A stretch of 64,000 nt of DNA from Liopterus haemorrhoidalis (GCA_963971575.1 OZ020611.1:20930092-20994091), one strand, 5' to 3'. Counted from the first letter of the stretch, positions 24,405 to 35,605 are shown. The notes: generated by a model not told the origin, from the letters alone. Made by a program: numbers and translations.

Positions 24405-24983
24405 TGAGCGCAAGTCTCTGGGAAAGTTTTGTCGTATAACTTTTTATTAACAAATTTTCAAAATTATTTCCATCACACTTTATACAGATATACATTCATC
24501 GAAACTAATAAAAATAAAAAATAAAAAACCCCACGTTTTCAGCGGCACAAGATCACACGATTCATCCCACGTGACTAATAGTTGGTGTTCGTTAGCAAAC
24601 GACTTAGCAATCCAAAATCTTATGAACTATACGTAAGATGTTATGCTGTTGCGGAGGATAGAAATTTTAATCCTGAATTTTGCAAAACAATCTTGTGTAA
24701 CAAGAGCTCGTTGATTATAGTGTATAAATCTTTCTAAAATGCAATTTTCAAGAATTGTATACAAAGCTGGTGCATTACTCTTGAGGATTTCCTCTATCTG
24801 GCTGTGCGATACACGAGTACGGCGTTTTTTTTTTAAATCTATTTTCTAACAACTACATTTCCGGAATTACCATTACCTCAGATTGCCCAAAACATGAATC
24901 ATCTTCTAATTCAAATTCACAATATTGTCAAAATCACCATATTGTCAAAATCACCAATTTTTCATACCAACGTTCAACAATAT
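24405..24983. other. intergenic, possible decayed coding remnant
   Basis: Minus strand at about 24640-24830 gives a readable stretch (RRTRVSHSQIEEILKSNA) I cannot assign to a family. No ends found. Confidence 0.3.
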
Positions 24984-24986
24984 TTA

Positions 24987-25555
24987 TAGACCAGGAGCTC
25001 ATGACAGTTTTTGGTCTCCGATTTCATACAGCATGCCTTTTGGAGGAGAGAATATTTACCCTGTGACAACAAAAAAGGGATGGTACTAAACCCCTGCACG
25101 CTTTCCGGTCATAGGGAAAATTGCATTTCCACTTAAACACAAAATTTTTGTGCTTTTCTCTGATTTAATATTGCTTGCCCTTTTGTTAAAAGAAAGTTAT
25201 AACAAATTTAAAGTCTTTTAAATATATGCATGCGATTCGGAGGGTCCCAAAGGGCTCAAACGGTCATGTGATCTTGTAATAAAAAAATATGATTTTCCGC
25301 GTTTTCATACAGCATGCCTATAATTAAAAGACTTTAAATTTGTTATAACTTTCTTTTGACAAAAGAGCAAGCAATATTAAATCAGAGAAAAACACAAAAA
25401 TTTTGTGCAAGTGGAAATGCAATTTTCCCTATGACCGGAAAGCGTGCAGGGGTTTAGTTCCATCCCTTTTTTGTTGTCACAGGGTAAATATTCTCTCCTC
25501 CAAAAGGCATGCTGTATGAAATCGGAGACCAAAAAAGTCATGAGCTCCCGGTCTA
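24987..25555. mobile_element. 569-bp near-palindromic element (TTA duplication)
   Basis: Two arms of about 225 bp, inverted and nearly identical (few mismatches), around a loop of about 110 bp. Ends TAGACCAGGAGCTCATGAC and GTCATGAGCTCCCGGTCTA. Flanked by TTA at 24984-24986 and 25556-25558, which fits a PIF/Harbinger-type duplication, though the superfamily is not certain. No coding frame is plausible: frames on both arms are mirror images. Confidence 0.8.
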
Positions 25556-25779
25556 TTATGAATGGACAATCATATTGGAATATACCAAACATTTCTTCAT
25601 AATACTTTTTAGCTACTAAACTAGGTTTAAAATTATACTAAATTATTGTCCATGTAGTTTCGACTTCAGCAACATATTTTCAACTGTATTTCAACAAAAT
25701 CTCAAGACGAACTGAACAAAAAAAAATAAATAAATAAATTGTGGCTGTCTTAATATGGCAGACTAGTATTTATTTATAT

Positions 25780-26290
25780 TTGCCCACGACAAAACTTTTC
25801 TAGTGTCCTACGTATGAATGTCAAGGAATTGTATATGCATGCTAAATTTCAACTCTAATCCAACCATTTCCTCGCAATTTCTACCGTACAGATAGTCATA
25901 TACTTGAGTGGTTGAATTTGTTGAGAGTTTCTTGGTTTTATTTTGTCATTATTGGCGCGACAGCCCGGGATAAGCCTAGGCCTCCTGTTTCCTGGTTTCA
26001 TGACCATATTTTCAATCTGTCTACAGTCGGAAGTAATATGGTCAGTTGTACTTTAATTTTTAAAGCATATACAGAAAGGCACCAACAGTTTACAGCAAAA
26101 CGGCTAGGTAGAACCTGTAATTTATATAAATATTTTCATACAAATTTTTAGACATAAGCAGGATTTGAACTCACGTCCATACCCTTGCTAAGCGATTAAA
26201 CGCTTGCAAATGCAAATGATTTAACACTTGTGGCCACAGGCTTACTCCTTGGTTTTACCTTTACCTACGAAATCCTAAAAATACAATGGA
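25780..26290 (-). mobile_element. family-1-like remnant, inverted, with tRNA-like sequence
   Basis: ACCTACGAAATCCTAAAA at about 26265 is the inverted start motif; CAATTTCTACCGTAC at 25878 the inverted conserved block. Between them lies an inverted B-box-like GGATTTGAACTCACG (26161-26175). Strongly decayed. Confidence 0.45.
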
Positions 26291-27310
26291 AAACTTACTC
26301 AATTATATATCAGCACATCAGAGGTAAATTGTATTAAGTCGCAAATGATAAATAGCTCAGAAAAGACGATTTAAGATTGTTTATCGCCATGCGTTGATCG
26401 ACTTAATATAGTTTTAAAACAACGAATATCGAAACTGGTAAGAGATTCAGCCCCAAATTATATTCCACTTGACAGACCATAAAGTATTAAGTCGCTTGGC
26501 ACTAAAATGTCATTTCTGATAAAAATGTGACTTGATACAGTTTACCTCTAAAGTGCTGATATTATACTATACAAATAATATCAGTTTTTAATTTGAACTT
26601 GAGTCACCAAATGAATATTAAACAATGAATTACAATTTCAATTTTAATAGTGTGCAACTGACCGTTCAAAAAATAGAAAACACAAATTTGCCTGACAACA
26701 AATCAATTGAACAAATATCTGAATAGAACACATGACCGTTAAGAATTTAAATTTTTTCCAGTAATTTAAACGGGCATGATTGGAGAATAAAAAGCAGTGC
26801 TTATTGCACCCTGGGCAATATGGCACACTATTTCAACCATCTGTTAATGTATACCCTGCATGCCTCAGCTCTGATACTAATAACTATGAATGATTGTCAG
26901 GGACGGATTAACGTTTTTTATGTCCGTACGAAATTTTATAACAGTATTTAAAGCACAAGAGCACAAAAACCTGTTCTGTATGAATGGCCATGTATTTAAA
27001 TATTTGCATTATATAGAGAATAATAATGTTACAAGATTTTGATCGAGTGGTATGTAAATTAAATTAATAAATTACTTTCTTTTATAAGTTTTGTGTTTTT
27101 TATTAACCCTTTAGTCATAGTTATAATCATTAAAGAACAATGGAGGGGTCAAAGAATTTATGGCTCAGAAGTTAAAAATAGATTGGGCCCTGCAAGCGAA
27201 CTACGACGTTTCTACTAACACTATTTTATAAATATTTTAATTACAATTGACATATATACATATTTACAATTGCTTACTTGCATTATGACAGGAAATTTCG
27301 TCTGACAATA
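26291..27310. other. intergenic with repeat fragment
   Basis: 26727-26847 matches 16520-16630. CAGGGACGGATTAACG at 26890 resembles a hAT end, perhaps paired with GGGCCCTG at 27185, but no duplication is evident. Confidence 0.35.
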
Positions 27311-27979
27311 ATCTATATTAATAAAATTATAGGCTATACCTGTCTTTTTATTTTTTCTGCATCATATTTGGGTTCTACATATTTTAGATGATTATAAGAC
27401 AATATTCGCAAAGAAAAATCATTTTTATCTGTCTGTCTATCTGTCTGTACGAGATTCACAGAAAAGGGCTAAACATATTTTCACGTAATTTGATATGATA
27501 ATAGAGTACAACCAGGATTTGAACATAGGCTATAAGGCATTTCAAAATTTGTATTCTAGGGGGTTGTTTCGGGGTTAAAACTGTTTATTGAAAAACTTAT
27601 TGACTTAATTGAAAAATATGTACAACAAAAATTGTTTATTGTAATAAAACAAATCCTTTTTGTTCAATGCATTTTTTCAATTTTATAAATATTGGAGGAA
27701 TAATATGGGGACACCCTAAAACTAAAATTTACATGTGTCTCCCATATTATTGACTCAACAGCAAAATCATATTTTACCAAAATAGTTTACAATAAGAAAT
27801 TAAATATTTTATTTCTATGTATTTCTTCATTTAGATGAATATTTGGGGAGTAACGGAGAGACACTCTGAAGCTAAACTTTTATTGAAGTAATATGGTTTT
27901 TTCCTTATTATTGATGTAACGGCAAGAAAGTATATGACAAAAATTTTTTTTTTCTTTTCTTAATGCAATTTTTAATAAT

Positions 27980-29794
27980 AGTACAGGAAATGAAGTTCAA
28001 AAAATGACAAAACCTCGCAATTTTTTCGTCCAGCATCGATTTTGATAAAAATTTGGAGTTAGGCTCATTTCACCCTCTAGTTCATTTTCTAAATTGTGCC
28101 GTTGTACGCTTTTGGTTTTTTAAGGGTGAAAACTACCCCTAATTTTAAAAAACTATAAAATAACATTTTAAACCTTAATATGGGTAAAATTTGGTTTGGA
28201 TTAGCTAAATATGGATCGTTTTATGCTTTGTAATACAATTTCATAATGTTTCAACCCTTAAAAATCAACCCTTGTTGGAGCTTAATGTAAAAAAAAAGTA
28301 TTTATCTTAAAAAATGATTTCATCTTGCATCGATTTGCACCAAAACTTGAAATTAGGTTCGTCTCACCCTCTACTTCAAATTTTATATCATGCTCATGGC
28401 CACTGTTTATTTTTTTAAGGGTGAAAACTAGCCCTAATTGTCAAAAATTATAAAATAACGTTGTAAACCTTAAGATGGGTAAAATTTGGTTTGGATTAGT
28501 TGAATAATGATTGTTTCGTGCTTTGGAATACAATTTATAATGTTTCAACCCTTAAAAACCCACCCTTGTTAGAGCTTGATATAAAAAAATATATATTTTT
28601 ACCGTGCTATTCGAAGGTTTCGAAAAAAAATTTATTGGTTTTTTAAACATAGCTCCTTCATTTTTAGTGATAGAAAGTTTTTTCAAAAACGATTTTGTAG
28701 GGCTATTCAAGAACTATAAGATTATGTAAATTAAATTCCTTAAGATCTTTTAGTTTTTAAATGGGGTGAGTTTGAAGGGCTCGAATAAGGTGGTGTTCGC
28801 TTGTAAATAGAGGATTTAAACGGCTATATCTCGCCAAATATTCACTATACAGAAAATATATGCACAGGAAAATTTAAGTAATTAAAAAAGCTACAATTTA
28901 GTGCTCTATCATTTTTTTCGTATCTCTAGTAATTTCGGAGATATTTTGAAGAAAAGGGTGAAAAATACGAAATCGCAAAAAATCGTTTTTTCTTTAAATT
29001 CCAATTTTTCTAAAATTAGGCATTTTAAATTGGTCAAACTTCTTGGGTGTACTGAAAATACATATATAAAGAGAACCACAGAAGGGTGAGGATCAATTTT
29101 AATTAGGGGGGTAAATAGGGGGTTGTTTTCACTGATTTTTTCGTAGAAAAAAGTAGGTACCGACCTTATTTTGATCATAAGTCGCTTAACTTTTATGCTA
29201 GAGACTTTTTGTTTTTGTTTGAAAGATCTAGTCAAATACTTTAAAAAAGATTCAATGAGTTTTCCTCGAAAAATGCAAAATTTTCCTGTTATTTGACTTT
29301 GAATCTTTCAAATTATGCATTTGGCAAAAAAAAGTTAACCATTAACATGCTGTATCTCGGTTCTTATTGGTCGTAGAAAAATAATAAAAAAGTATTTTGT
29401 TTGTTTTTTTAAAAGCTACAATTTTGCGTTCTACAGTTTTTTGATAAAATGCATATTTTTCGAGTTATTCGCAAAAAACTTTATAAAAACATCGATTTTT
29501 TTGTCGAAAAACTGTTACTTTCAACCGCGAATAACTCAAAAAATATTAGTTTTACGAAGAAAACGTAAAGAACATTTTTTTCTTAGAATTACTTTTCCCA
29601 TCGATTCCTATAGTTAAAATGTAGTAAAAAATTTCCACCCCCGAGATGGGGTGGCAACCACCCCCAAGGTTTTAGCATACACCGGCATGATGTAGAAAAT
29701 GATCCTTGGGCTATACCCTACCTTCTGTGAAAACTTTACGTAATTCCATGCTGGACGAAAAAATTGCGAGCCAAAATGCTTCATTTCCTGTACT
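27980..29794. mobile_element. 1.8-kb terminal-inverted-repeat element inside the Helitron
   Basis: Ends AGTACAGGAAATGAAG and CTTCATTTCCTGTACT, with a second shared block CGCAATTTTTTCGTCCAGCAT inside. Imperfect TIRs run about 60 bp. AGT...ACT ends recall Polinton/Maverick termini, but there is no clear flanking duplication and no coding frame, so the class is open. Contains a direct duplication at 28020-28290 / 28312-28575. Confidence 0.6.
28020..28575. repeat. direct tandem duplication, about 290-bp unit
   Basis: Two units share AAGGGTGAAAACTA, GGGTAAAATTTGGTTTGGAT and ATGTTTCAACCCTTAAAAA in the same order. Part of the TIR element interior. Confidence 0.8.
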
Positions 29795-29959
29795 ATAAGA
29801 AAAATGTTAGAAAAACATTGAAAATAAATACAAGAGTGGTTTAGAATATAGAAACGATTTTTTTTTTGTTCTACTTGAAACTGAAACATCTCACTTTATG
29901 TTACAGCAAAAATGAACAATACAAAAACCGTACAAAGTACGGGTATTCCAGCTAGTATT

Positions 29960-31035
29960 GTAAAAAATTTCTAAAATAGAAAAGAAGTGTCGTATCTGTT
30001 ATTCATTGTGAATTATTTAAATATGAGTAAAACCAAAGTGCAAAGTACAATAAACTACAAATGCAATATTACAGACAGATACCCATATAAACCAACATAC
30101 TGATAGAAAATATATGGATTAAGAGACTGGCAGAAACCTATAGATCAGTGGTCTCTACACTTTTTGATCAATGTACCTTTAAATAGCTATATGTTAAAAA
30201 AGTAATTGTCACTTAAACCAAACTTTTGGGAAAACAACTAGACGATTTTTTTTTTTTTGATCGCATTGTATTTCTGTAGAGTAATTCTAGCAGCTCACCC
30301 ACCAGAGTCTCTTAGGAATTGTAAACCACAAGGCAGTATGAAATAGATGACTCTGACTTGGATTCTCTTGATTTCTGGAGTACCGAACAAATGTTCATAC
30401 CTCCTTAATCGCAATTATATATCTCTATTTATTTTTATTGATGGTGCCAATGTGGCCGCACTTGAGTGCGTCTTCTTTTCAGAGTTTTATCTCATTCTCA
30501 ATGACATGTTGTAATTGATCATCTTGTTCGTGTTTTGTTAAGTCCAGATGATAGATTTTGGTCTTCTGTATTTCATGCGGGTTTTTTCATTATATGAAGA
30601 TAGTATGTTCTTTTCTCTTCATCTGGATGGTCTTCTAGTACTGTAAAGAATTTTGTCGCTCCTTCCTTTATATATTCCTTTATCTGTGGTATTTTTAAAT
30701 CTTTGTGAAATAGATGAGGAGCCTATTTCCAAAACGTCTCTTGTCCATTGTCTAGGCCTGTGCTATGACCTGTCAGTTGCTTTAGGTGACGATAAGGTAC
30801 TCATGGACAGGCTGATACTCTTCCTGAGAGAATCGAACTTATTGTTTTATGTGTGAAGTCTTGCATCTTATTTTAATGTGTTTCTAGTTATTGACTGTGA
30901 TATTCGATGGTAATTGACCCCTTTACAGCCTCTTACCATCACCCTGAGTCTGTTCAAATTTTCGAACAGACTTTTTATATTATTTATTTGTGTTTGTCAG
31001 TGCAAGATTTCTTTTATTGAGTATGCGTATTTCTA
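29960..31035. other. intergenic; hAT end near 30146, unassigned coding-like remnant
   Basis: CAGTGGTCTCTACACTTTTTG at about 30146 is a plausible lone hAT terminus. 30400-30860, read inverted, has broken coding-like stretches (LDLTKHEQDDQLQHVIENEIK) of unknown family. Confidence 0.35.
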
Positions 31036-31036
31036 A

Positions 31037-31170
31037 TGATTTTATTTATTTATTTATTGTATAATTTATTGTTTTTAATATATAGTCTAGTCATTTAGAT
31101 GGGCTGTGTTAGGCGCAAATAGCCTAACTTATGCCAAATAGCCTAAAATATGTCAAATTGCGCCAAAAAT
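31037..31170 (+). repeat. dispersed repeat, inverted partner at 52650-52770
   Basis: TAGTCATTTAGATGGGCTG and GGCGCAAATAGC shared with the partner, which is on the other strand. Ends in an ATTTATTTATTT tail, so a small retroelement is possible. Confidence 0.6.
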
Positions 31171-31299
31171 TTTAACTAACTAACTAACTACTCTTGTCCA
31201 TTGTCAAAAAGTTGAAAGTAGCCACGAGAAATAATTAATTGCAATTATAAATTACTTAAAATCACTTCTTTTTTTTTAAAATCATTTATTAAAGGTTTC

Positions 31300-31890
31300 T
31301 ATATCGATTTGGAAAAATTCGATGCCGTCTTTATCTCCTCACTCGTAGCGTAGCGTCGTCCTTTCATGGGCCTCTTCAGTTTAGGGAACTAGAAAAAGTC
31401 ATAGGGGGCCAGATCTGGGGAACTCGGTGGCTGCGGCATTATTAGTGTGTTGTTTTTGGCCAAAAATTCGCGCACAAGCAACGATGTGAATTTCGCGGCG
31501 ACCCGTCTCATGCTCAAATCATTGGTAAAAATCGAATGGCACGAGCCAATCGATATGTTAGGTCCTCAGTAACTTCTCTAACGGTGATTCGACGATTGAC
31601 CAATACTATTTTCTTCACTTCATCAATGTTTTCGTCTGCTGTTGACGTGCTCGGGCGTCCGGCACGCTCTTCATCGTTCACATCTTCTCGGCCCTCTGAG
31701 AACATTTTGTACCACCCATAAACGTTGCGTCGGTCCAAGGTAGCTTCACCATATGCCACAGTCAACATTCGGAATGCGTCCGAGCACTTAATTTTGTTTT
31801 TCACACAAAATTGGATACAGATTCTTTGATCCATTTTTAGGTATAGGCAAAAATAGAAGACGAGCCAAAACACGTGTAAGCAAAGCAACT
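31300..31890 (-). pseudogene. mariner transposase with internal deletion
   Basis: N-terminal part (from about 31840) reads IQFCVKNKIKCSDAFRML, WYKMFSEGREDVNDEERAGR and PSTSTADENIDEV: the mariner helix-turn-helix region and GRPSTS linker. After LSMRRVAAKF it jumps directly to TSLLVREFLAKNNT and SPDLAPYDFF (31395-31425), the third catalytic region. The middle third with the first two catalytic aspartates is deleted. A stop follows DFF. Mariner D34D group; inactive. Confidence 0.85.
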
Positions 31891-32039
31891 GTCAAAAATT
31901 AACTGAACATTCAAAATGGCCGAACTTATAGGCATAAGTGAGAGACATGAGTACCAACATAACGCCACAAAAAAATCGAAAATCGAATATACGTAACCCG
32001 CGGAAATTCAAAATTCGCGATACTTTTAGAACAGAGCTC

Positions 32040-32340
32040 GTATAATAAAAAAACATTAAACAAATAGAAAAAATGAAGCCATTTATCAATATACTTCTTA
32101 TTAATCTAATGAAGACTTGATTACCAAGCAAATGCAGAAAAAAAACTGGGATTTTTGGCAAATTATTTAAATTTTCTTTAAATAAAATTTATGAATAAAA
32201 ATCTATTGATTTTGATGTGATTATAGAACAAATATTCCTAGACATCCAATATTATGTTGGTTTTTTACACATATTAAATACCAAAAAAACCCTGACATGT
32301 GTAAAAATTCACACTTCACATCAATTTTTCATTTAATTAT
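32040..32340 (+). mobile_element. family-1 Helentron-like 3' end fragment
   Basis: CATTTATCAATATACTTC, AAGCAAATGCAG and the end motif with hairpin-like TGTGTAAAAATTCACACTTCACATCA at about 32297-32325. 5' part absent. Confidence 0.6.
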
Positions 32341-32861
32341 GTTACTTGAAACATCGTTTTAAAAGAGTAATTTTAAAAGTTTAGGGGGCTCAAGCCCGTT
32401 AGTCCTCCCTAGGTGCGCGCCCGATTTCTGTACACATTCCCAAAAGCAATTTTAAATTATTTCAATTCCAAAATTTGTTTACATTATTTGACACTATAAC
32501 CTATCGACAGGGTGTTATTTTTAAATCTACCCTTAACAAAACCAAACCCTGCTCCCACCCTATGTAGGTCAGAATACACCCCTGTATTACAGCAAGGGTG
32601 ACCGTATTAATGTACGTGTTCCGGCCAACAACTACTTCCGATTTGGTATTTTTTAGATTTCCTGCGTGAGATGACGCTCACGTGTGCGTGACAACTTATG
32701 CGTGAATATTACCGTTAAACTCGAGGCACGCGGGATGTCACTTTTTGCCGGACACATCCGGGGAAAACTTGAAGATTAGTAAAAAATGTTCTTAAACACC
32801 ATTAGCTTTGATTCGGAAATGACTGAATTTAAGTATTGTTATAGTTTACTTATTACTTAAA

Positions 32862-32937
32862 ATCAGTGGTTTTCAACATTTTTGCATCAGTGGTTTTCAG
32901 CCTTTTTGTAATCAGTGGTTTTAGACCGTTTTGCATT
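32862..32937 (+). repeat. tandem copies of a hAT-like terminus
   Basis: Three to four units of about 24 bp, each beginning ATCAGTGGTTTT followed by CAACATTTTTGC-like sequence. This is the usual start of a hAT TIR (CAGTGGTTTTCAA), repeated. Confidence 0.7.
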
Positions 32938-33046
32938 TCAGTGGCAAACTTTAAAGCACCAAAAATTTAGTGGTGGACCAGATACAATAAAAATGTATTC
33001 CGCCCAGGCAGGGGCATTAACAACAATTTATACAAGCACTCTTCTT

Positions 33047-33192
33047 CTTTTTTTTTCTTAAAAACCACAGAACTGGACTAAATGTCTCAATTACACTGTG
33101 GCTCACAAACATCCATGCCCTGACCGGGATTCGAACCCAGGACCTTTGGCTGGTGAAGCAAGAGCGCTACCTCTACGCTACTAAGGCTGACA
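33047..33192 (-). mobile_element. tRNA-derived SINE, inverted
   Basis: Inverted reading gives TAGCGTAGAGGTAGCGC (A-box) and GGGTTCGAATCCCGG (B-box), then the shared CATGGATGTTTG body and a poly(A) tail. The tRNA-like part is quite well kept but the acceptor stem does not pair cleanly, so it is a SINE head and not a tRNA gene. Confidence 0.72.
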
Positions 33193-33320
33193 GAAGTGAT
33201 AAGTAAAAAAAAAGGAAGGCAATTAGAAGTGAATAGCAAAAAAAAGCCAAATCGAAGTGAAGAGAAAAAAAGGAAGTCGAATTGAGTGGAGGGTTTTGTA
33301 TGTATTACCAAAAAACCCTT

Positions 33321-33511
33321 TTTTTTTTTTATTGATTTTGGCTCTTTAGTCCTAATATATATGGACCTTTAGCCAGCTACTCTGTTATTATTATTTTGGA
33401 TACTTTATTAATTTTATGACAAATACAAACATCCATGCCATGACCGGGATTCGAACCCGAGTCCCCACGGTTAGCAGTCAAATGAGCTGACCACTACGCC
33501 ATAGCGACCGG
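33321..33511 (-). mobile_element. tRNA-derived SINE, complete, inverted
   Basis: 13-bp duplication CCAAAAAACCCTT at 33308-33320 and 33512-33524. Inverted it begins GCCGGTCGCTATGGCGTAG, A-box GGCGTAGTGGTCAGC, B-box GGGTTCGAATCCCGG, body CATGGCATGGATGTTTG, and an A-rich tail. Best reference copy of the family in the window. Confidence 0.9.
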
Positions 33512-33965
33512 CCAAAAAACCCTTATACCGTCATTTTGTCGTCTGTCTGTTCGGTAAAAATTGTAGCCAAACGGCTAAACCAAGAGAGTTGAATTTTGGC
33601 ATGCTTATACAACTCTTTGACCCGCACATAGGAAAAATACTAAAACATCTAAAAAACATATCCCTCTAAAAATATATAAAAATATGTGCTCATTGAAAAA
33701 AAAATATATTTTTAAAATTCTGAGTAGTGTATCAAATGAAAGTGCTTAGTACATCGTTTAACGAAGGTTACTTAGAACATGGTTTGTCCCACACCTGTAG
33801 CCCAGATGGTTTAAACTAAAAATCTGAAAGTCATGTACATTGGTGTGAACCGGAATAGTACAACAGGAATTTTTGATCAGATTATGTTTTTGGAAAATAA
33901 CGCATTTTTTGTGTTTTTTTGTTGACGATATACAAAAGTCATAGATATGTAAGACACTATACTAG

Positions 33966-34034
33966 AAGGCGTAGTCTAATAGTTAGCTTGCTCGCTTGCT
34001 ACGCAGCAAACTAGGGTTCGCTCCCGGGTAAAGG
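33966..34034 (+). repeat. tRNA-like cassette in family-1 copy 3
   Basis: A-box-like TAGTCTAATAGTTAGC and B-box GGGTTCGCTCCC (34014-34025). Clearly related to the cassette at 40407-40476. Confidence 0.65.
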
Positions 34035-34569
34035 AGACAATTTTACTTTTTGTTTTATTTCCATTTTTATTTTGTTTAAATTATTTTGTCAAAATTCTAG
34101 ATATATTTTGGCAAATATGTATTGCATTTAATTTTTAAGAGCATAAATTTAATAACCAGTTGGTATTGTTGGAATTATATTTTCATTCTATGAGTCATGT
34201 ATATGAAACCAGAGGGGCGGAGCATATGCTCCGCCGGAGTCATATGACTTAAAACAACCAATGGAAGTAATAGGCGCAATTTTCAAAATCTTAATGAACC
34301 TTGCTATATAAAAAAATACTGCACATATTTTGAAACCTAAATAATGGTATTAGGTATTCGAATTAAAATTAACAAAATAATATTTTAACATAAAATTTGT
34401 TTTTAAAGCTCTTAGATTAACAAACGATAAATTATTTCATAAATATCGTTCATATTTCCGTGATTACTGCAAAGCAAAATTTGTCACTCTCAGCATGCCG
34501 CCTTCACTTATTATATACCTGCGAAACCCTGCATTGTGTGAAAATTCACACTTCACATCATTTTTTTTT

Positions 34570-35390
34570 TTTTTTTTCTTTTACCGGCTATACTATTAAT
34601 TTAAATTGCTTACAGGACAAAATTGTATAAAAATTGTACCATTATTAACCTTCGTATTATTTACTTGGTAGTAAGGTATCGCATACAAGTAACCCTTCAC
34701 ACTCAAGGTCGTTCAGGTTATCTTTTTATAACAATAAAAGTCCCCAGGGTCCATTATTCGTCTTTTCAAAAAGGATTTATATTTTATTTTTTAACGCTTT
34801 TACTCTATAGACAAATAGATTAATTCCTTCCCTTCAGGCAAAACTGTAAAATAATCCGCTTGGGCTAAAATATCAGGATTAAAAGTAGGGTAAAAGCGAC
34901 CAGCCCTAACCAGCAAAATGTCGAAGGGGTTGTTTAAATAAGGAGTGATACAATAGTGGGGTATATTGTAGTGTCACTCTGCGCATGTATTTTTGTTATT
35001 ATTGAACTATAATTATTCATACCATTGAGAATATGAACACGTGGCACTGGCCATTATAATAGGTTTCGAATTTAAGAGTTCCGGTAGATTAATCTTGATT
35101 ATTTTAGAGGGGAATTTCTGATGTTTACCAAAAGAATATATTAGTTTTCATTATGTTTCTAATTTTGTGTTTAAGGCTGGGTTTAATATGGGATGACCTG
35201 GAGTGTGTCCTGCAATTTTATTTTCCGGTTCAAGCTTCCGTTTATGTTAAATTGCTTTCTTCTTTCTTTTTGTATCTCAATAAATTGATGTGGGTATTGG
35301 TCCAAAACATTCTTCCACTACGTTCTATCTCTTAATGTTTCCCTAGTTTTAAATTTTTAGTACACATGATCACTTCATCGTCTCCGGAAC
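34570..35390. other. intergenic, nothing recognised
   Basis: Poly(T) tract at 34560-34578, then AT-rich sequence with no frame or paired ends. Confidence 0.4.
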
Positions 35391-35394
35391 AAGT

Positions 35395-35605
35395 CAACTC
35401 GGCGCAAACTCGGCGATTATCAACTTTGCGATGGTCAAGTTGGCAACCGTAAATTCGGTTGTGGCAACACGGTGATGGCAACTCGGCGACGGCAACTCAC
35501 TGATGGCAACTAGGTGATGGCAACTCAGTGATGGCAACTCGGTGATGGCAACTCGGTGATGGCAACTCGGTAATGGCAACTCGCCGATGGACAACTCGGG
35601 GACAA
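35395..35605. repeat. 14-bp minisatellite, about 15 units
   Basis: Unit AACTCGGTGATGGC with variants (CAACACGG, CGCCGATGG). More GC-rich than the surroundings. Central units are near-identical while outer units decay. Confidence 0.92.

Larger units (their letters stand above)
27312..29955 (+). mobile_element. canonical non-autonomous Helitron, both ends present
   Basis: 5' TCTATATTAATAAAATT after A (27311). 3' hairpin CCGTAC-AAA-GTACGG (29928-29942), then GTATTCCAG and CTAG (29952-29955) followed by T. These are the exact hallmarks of Helitrons: 5' TC, 3' hairpin about 10 nt before CTRR, insertion between A and T. Inside: a short GTCT microsatellite (about 27427-27450), three roughly 150-bp repeat units, and a 1.8-kb TIR element. 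No Rep/helicase. Confidence 0.82.
33292..34562 (+). mobile_element. Helentron/HINE-like element, family 1, copy 3, with inserted SINE
   Basis: Start AGGGTTTTGTATGTATTACC, interrupted at CCAAAAAACCCTT by a SINE, then resumes CAAAAAACCCTTATACCG and the GTAGCCAAACGGCTAA block. The microsatellite is only GTCTGTCTGTT. tRNA-like cassette 33966-34034; a perfect 20-bp palindrome at 34216-34235. End motif TACCTGCGAAACCCTG at 34515 with hairpin and TTCACATCA. Confidence 0.65.

Noticed and set aside
25377..25592. 71-codon minus-strand frame as a gene
   Set aside because: It lies in one arm of the 569-bp palindrome and its mirror image exists in the other arm; no domain seen.
26890..27192. A hAT MITE between CAGGGACGG and GGGCCCTG
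   Set aside because: Only the first five bases pair and no 8-bp duplication was found.
33100..33185. A tRNA gene on the minus strand
   Set aside because: A- and B-boxes are good but the acceptor and anticodon stems do not pair properly, and the downstream CATGGATGTTTG body is shared with other SINEs.
35395..35605. Regular direct repeats as a possible CRISPR array
   Set aside because: The 14-bp units are contiguous without spacers and the DNA is eukaryotic; it is a minisatellite.
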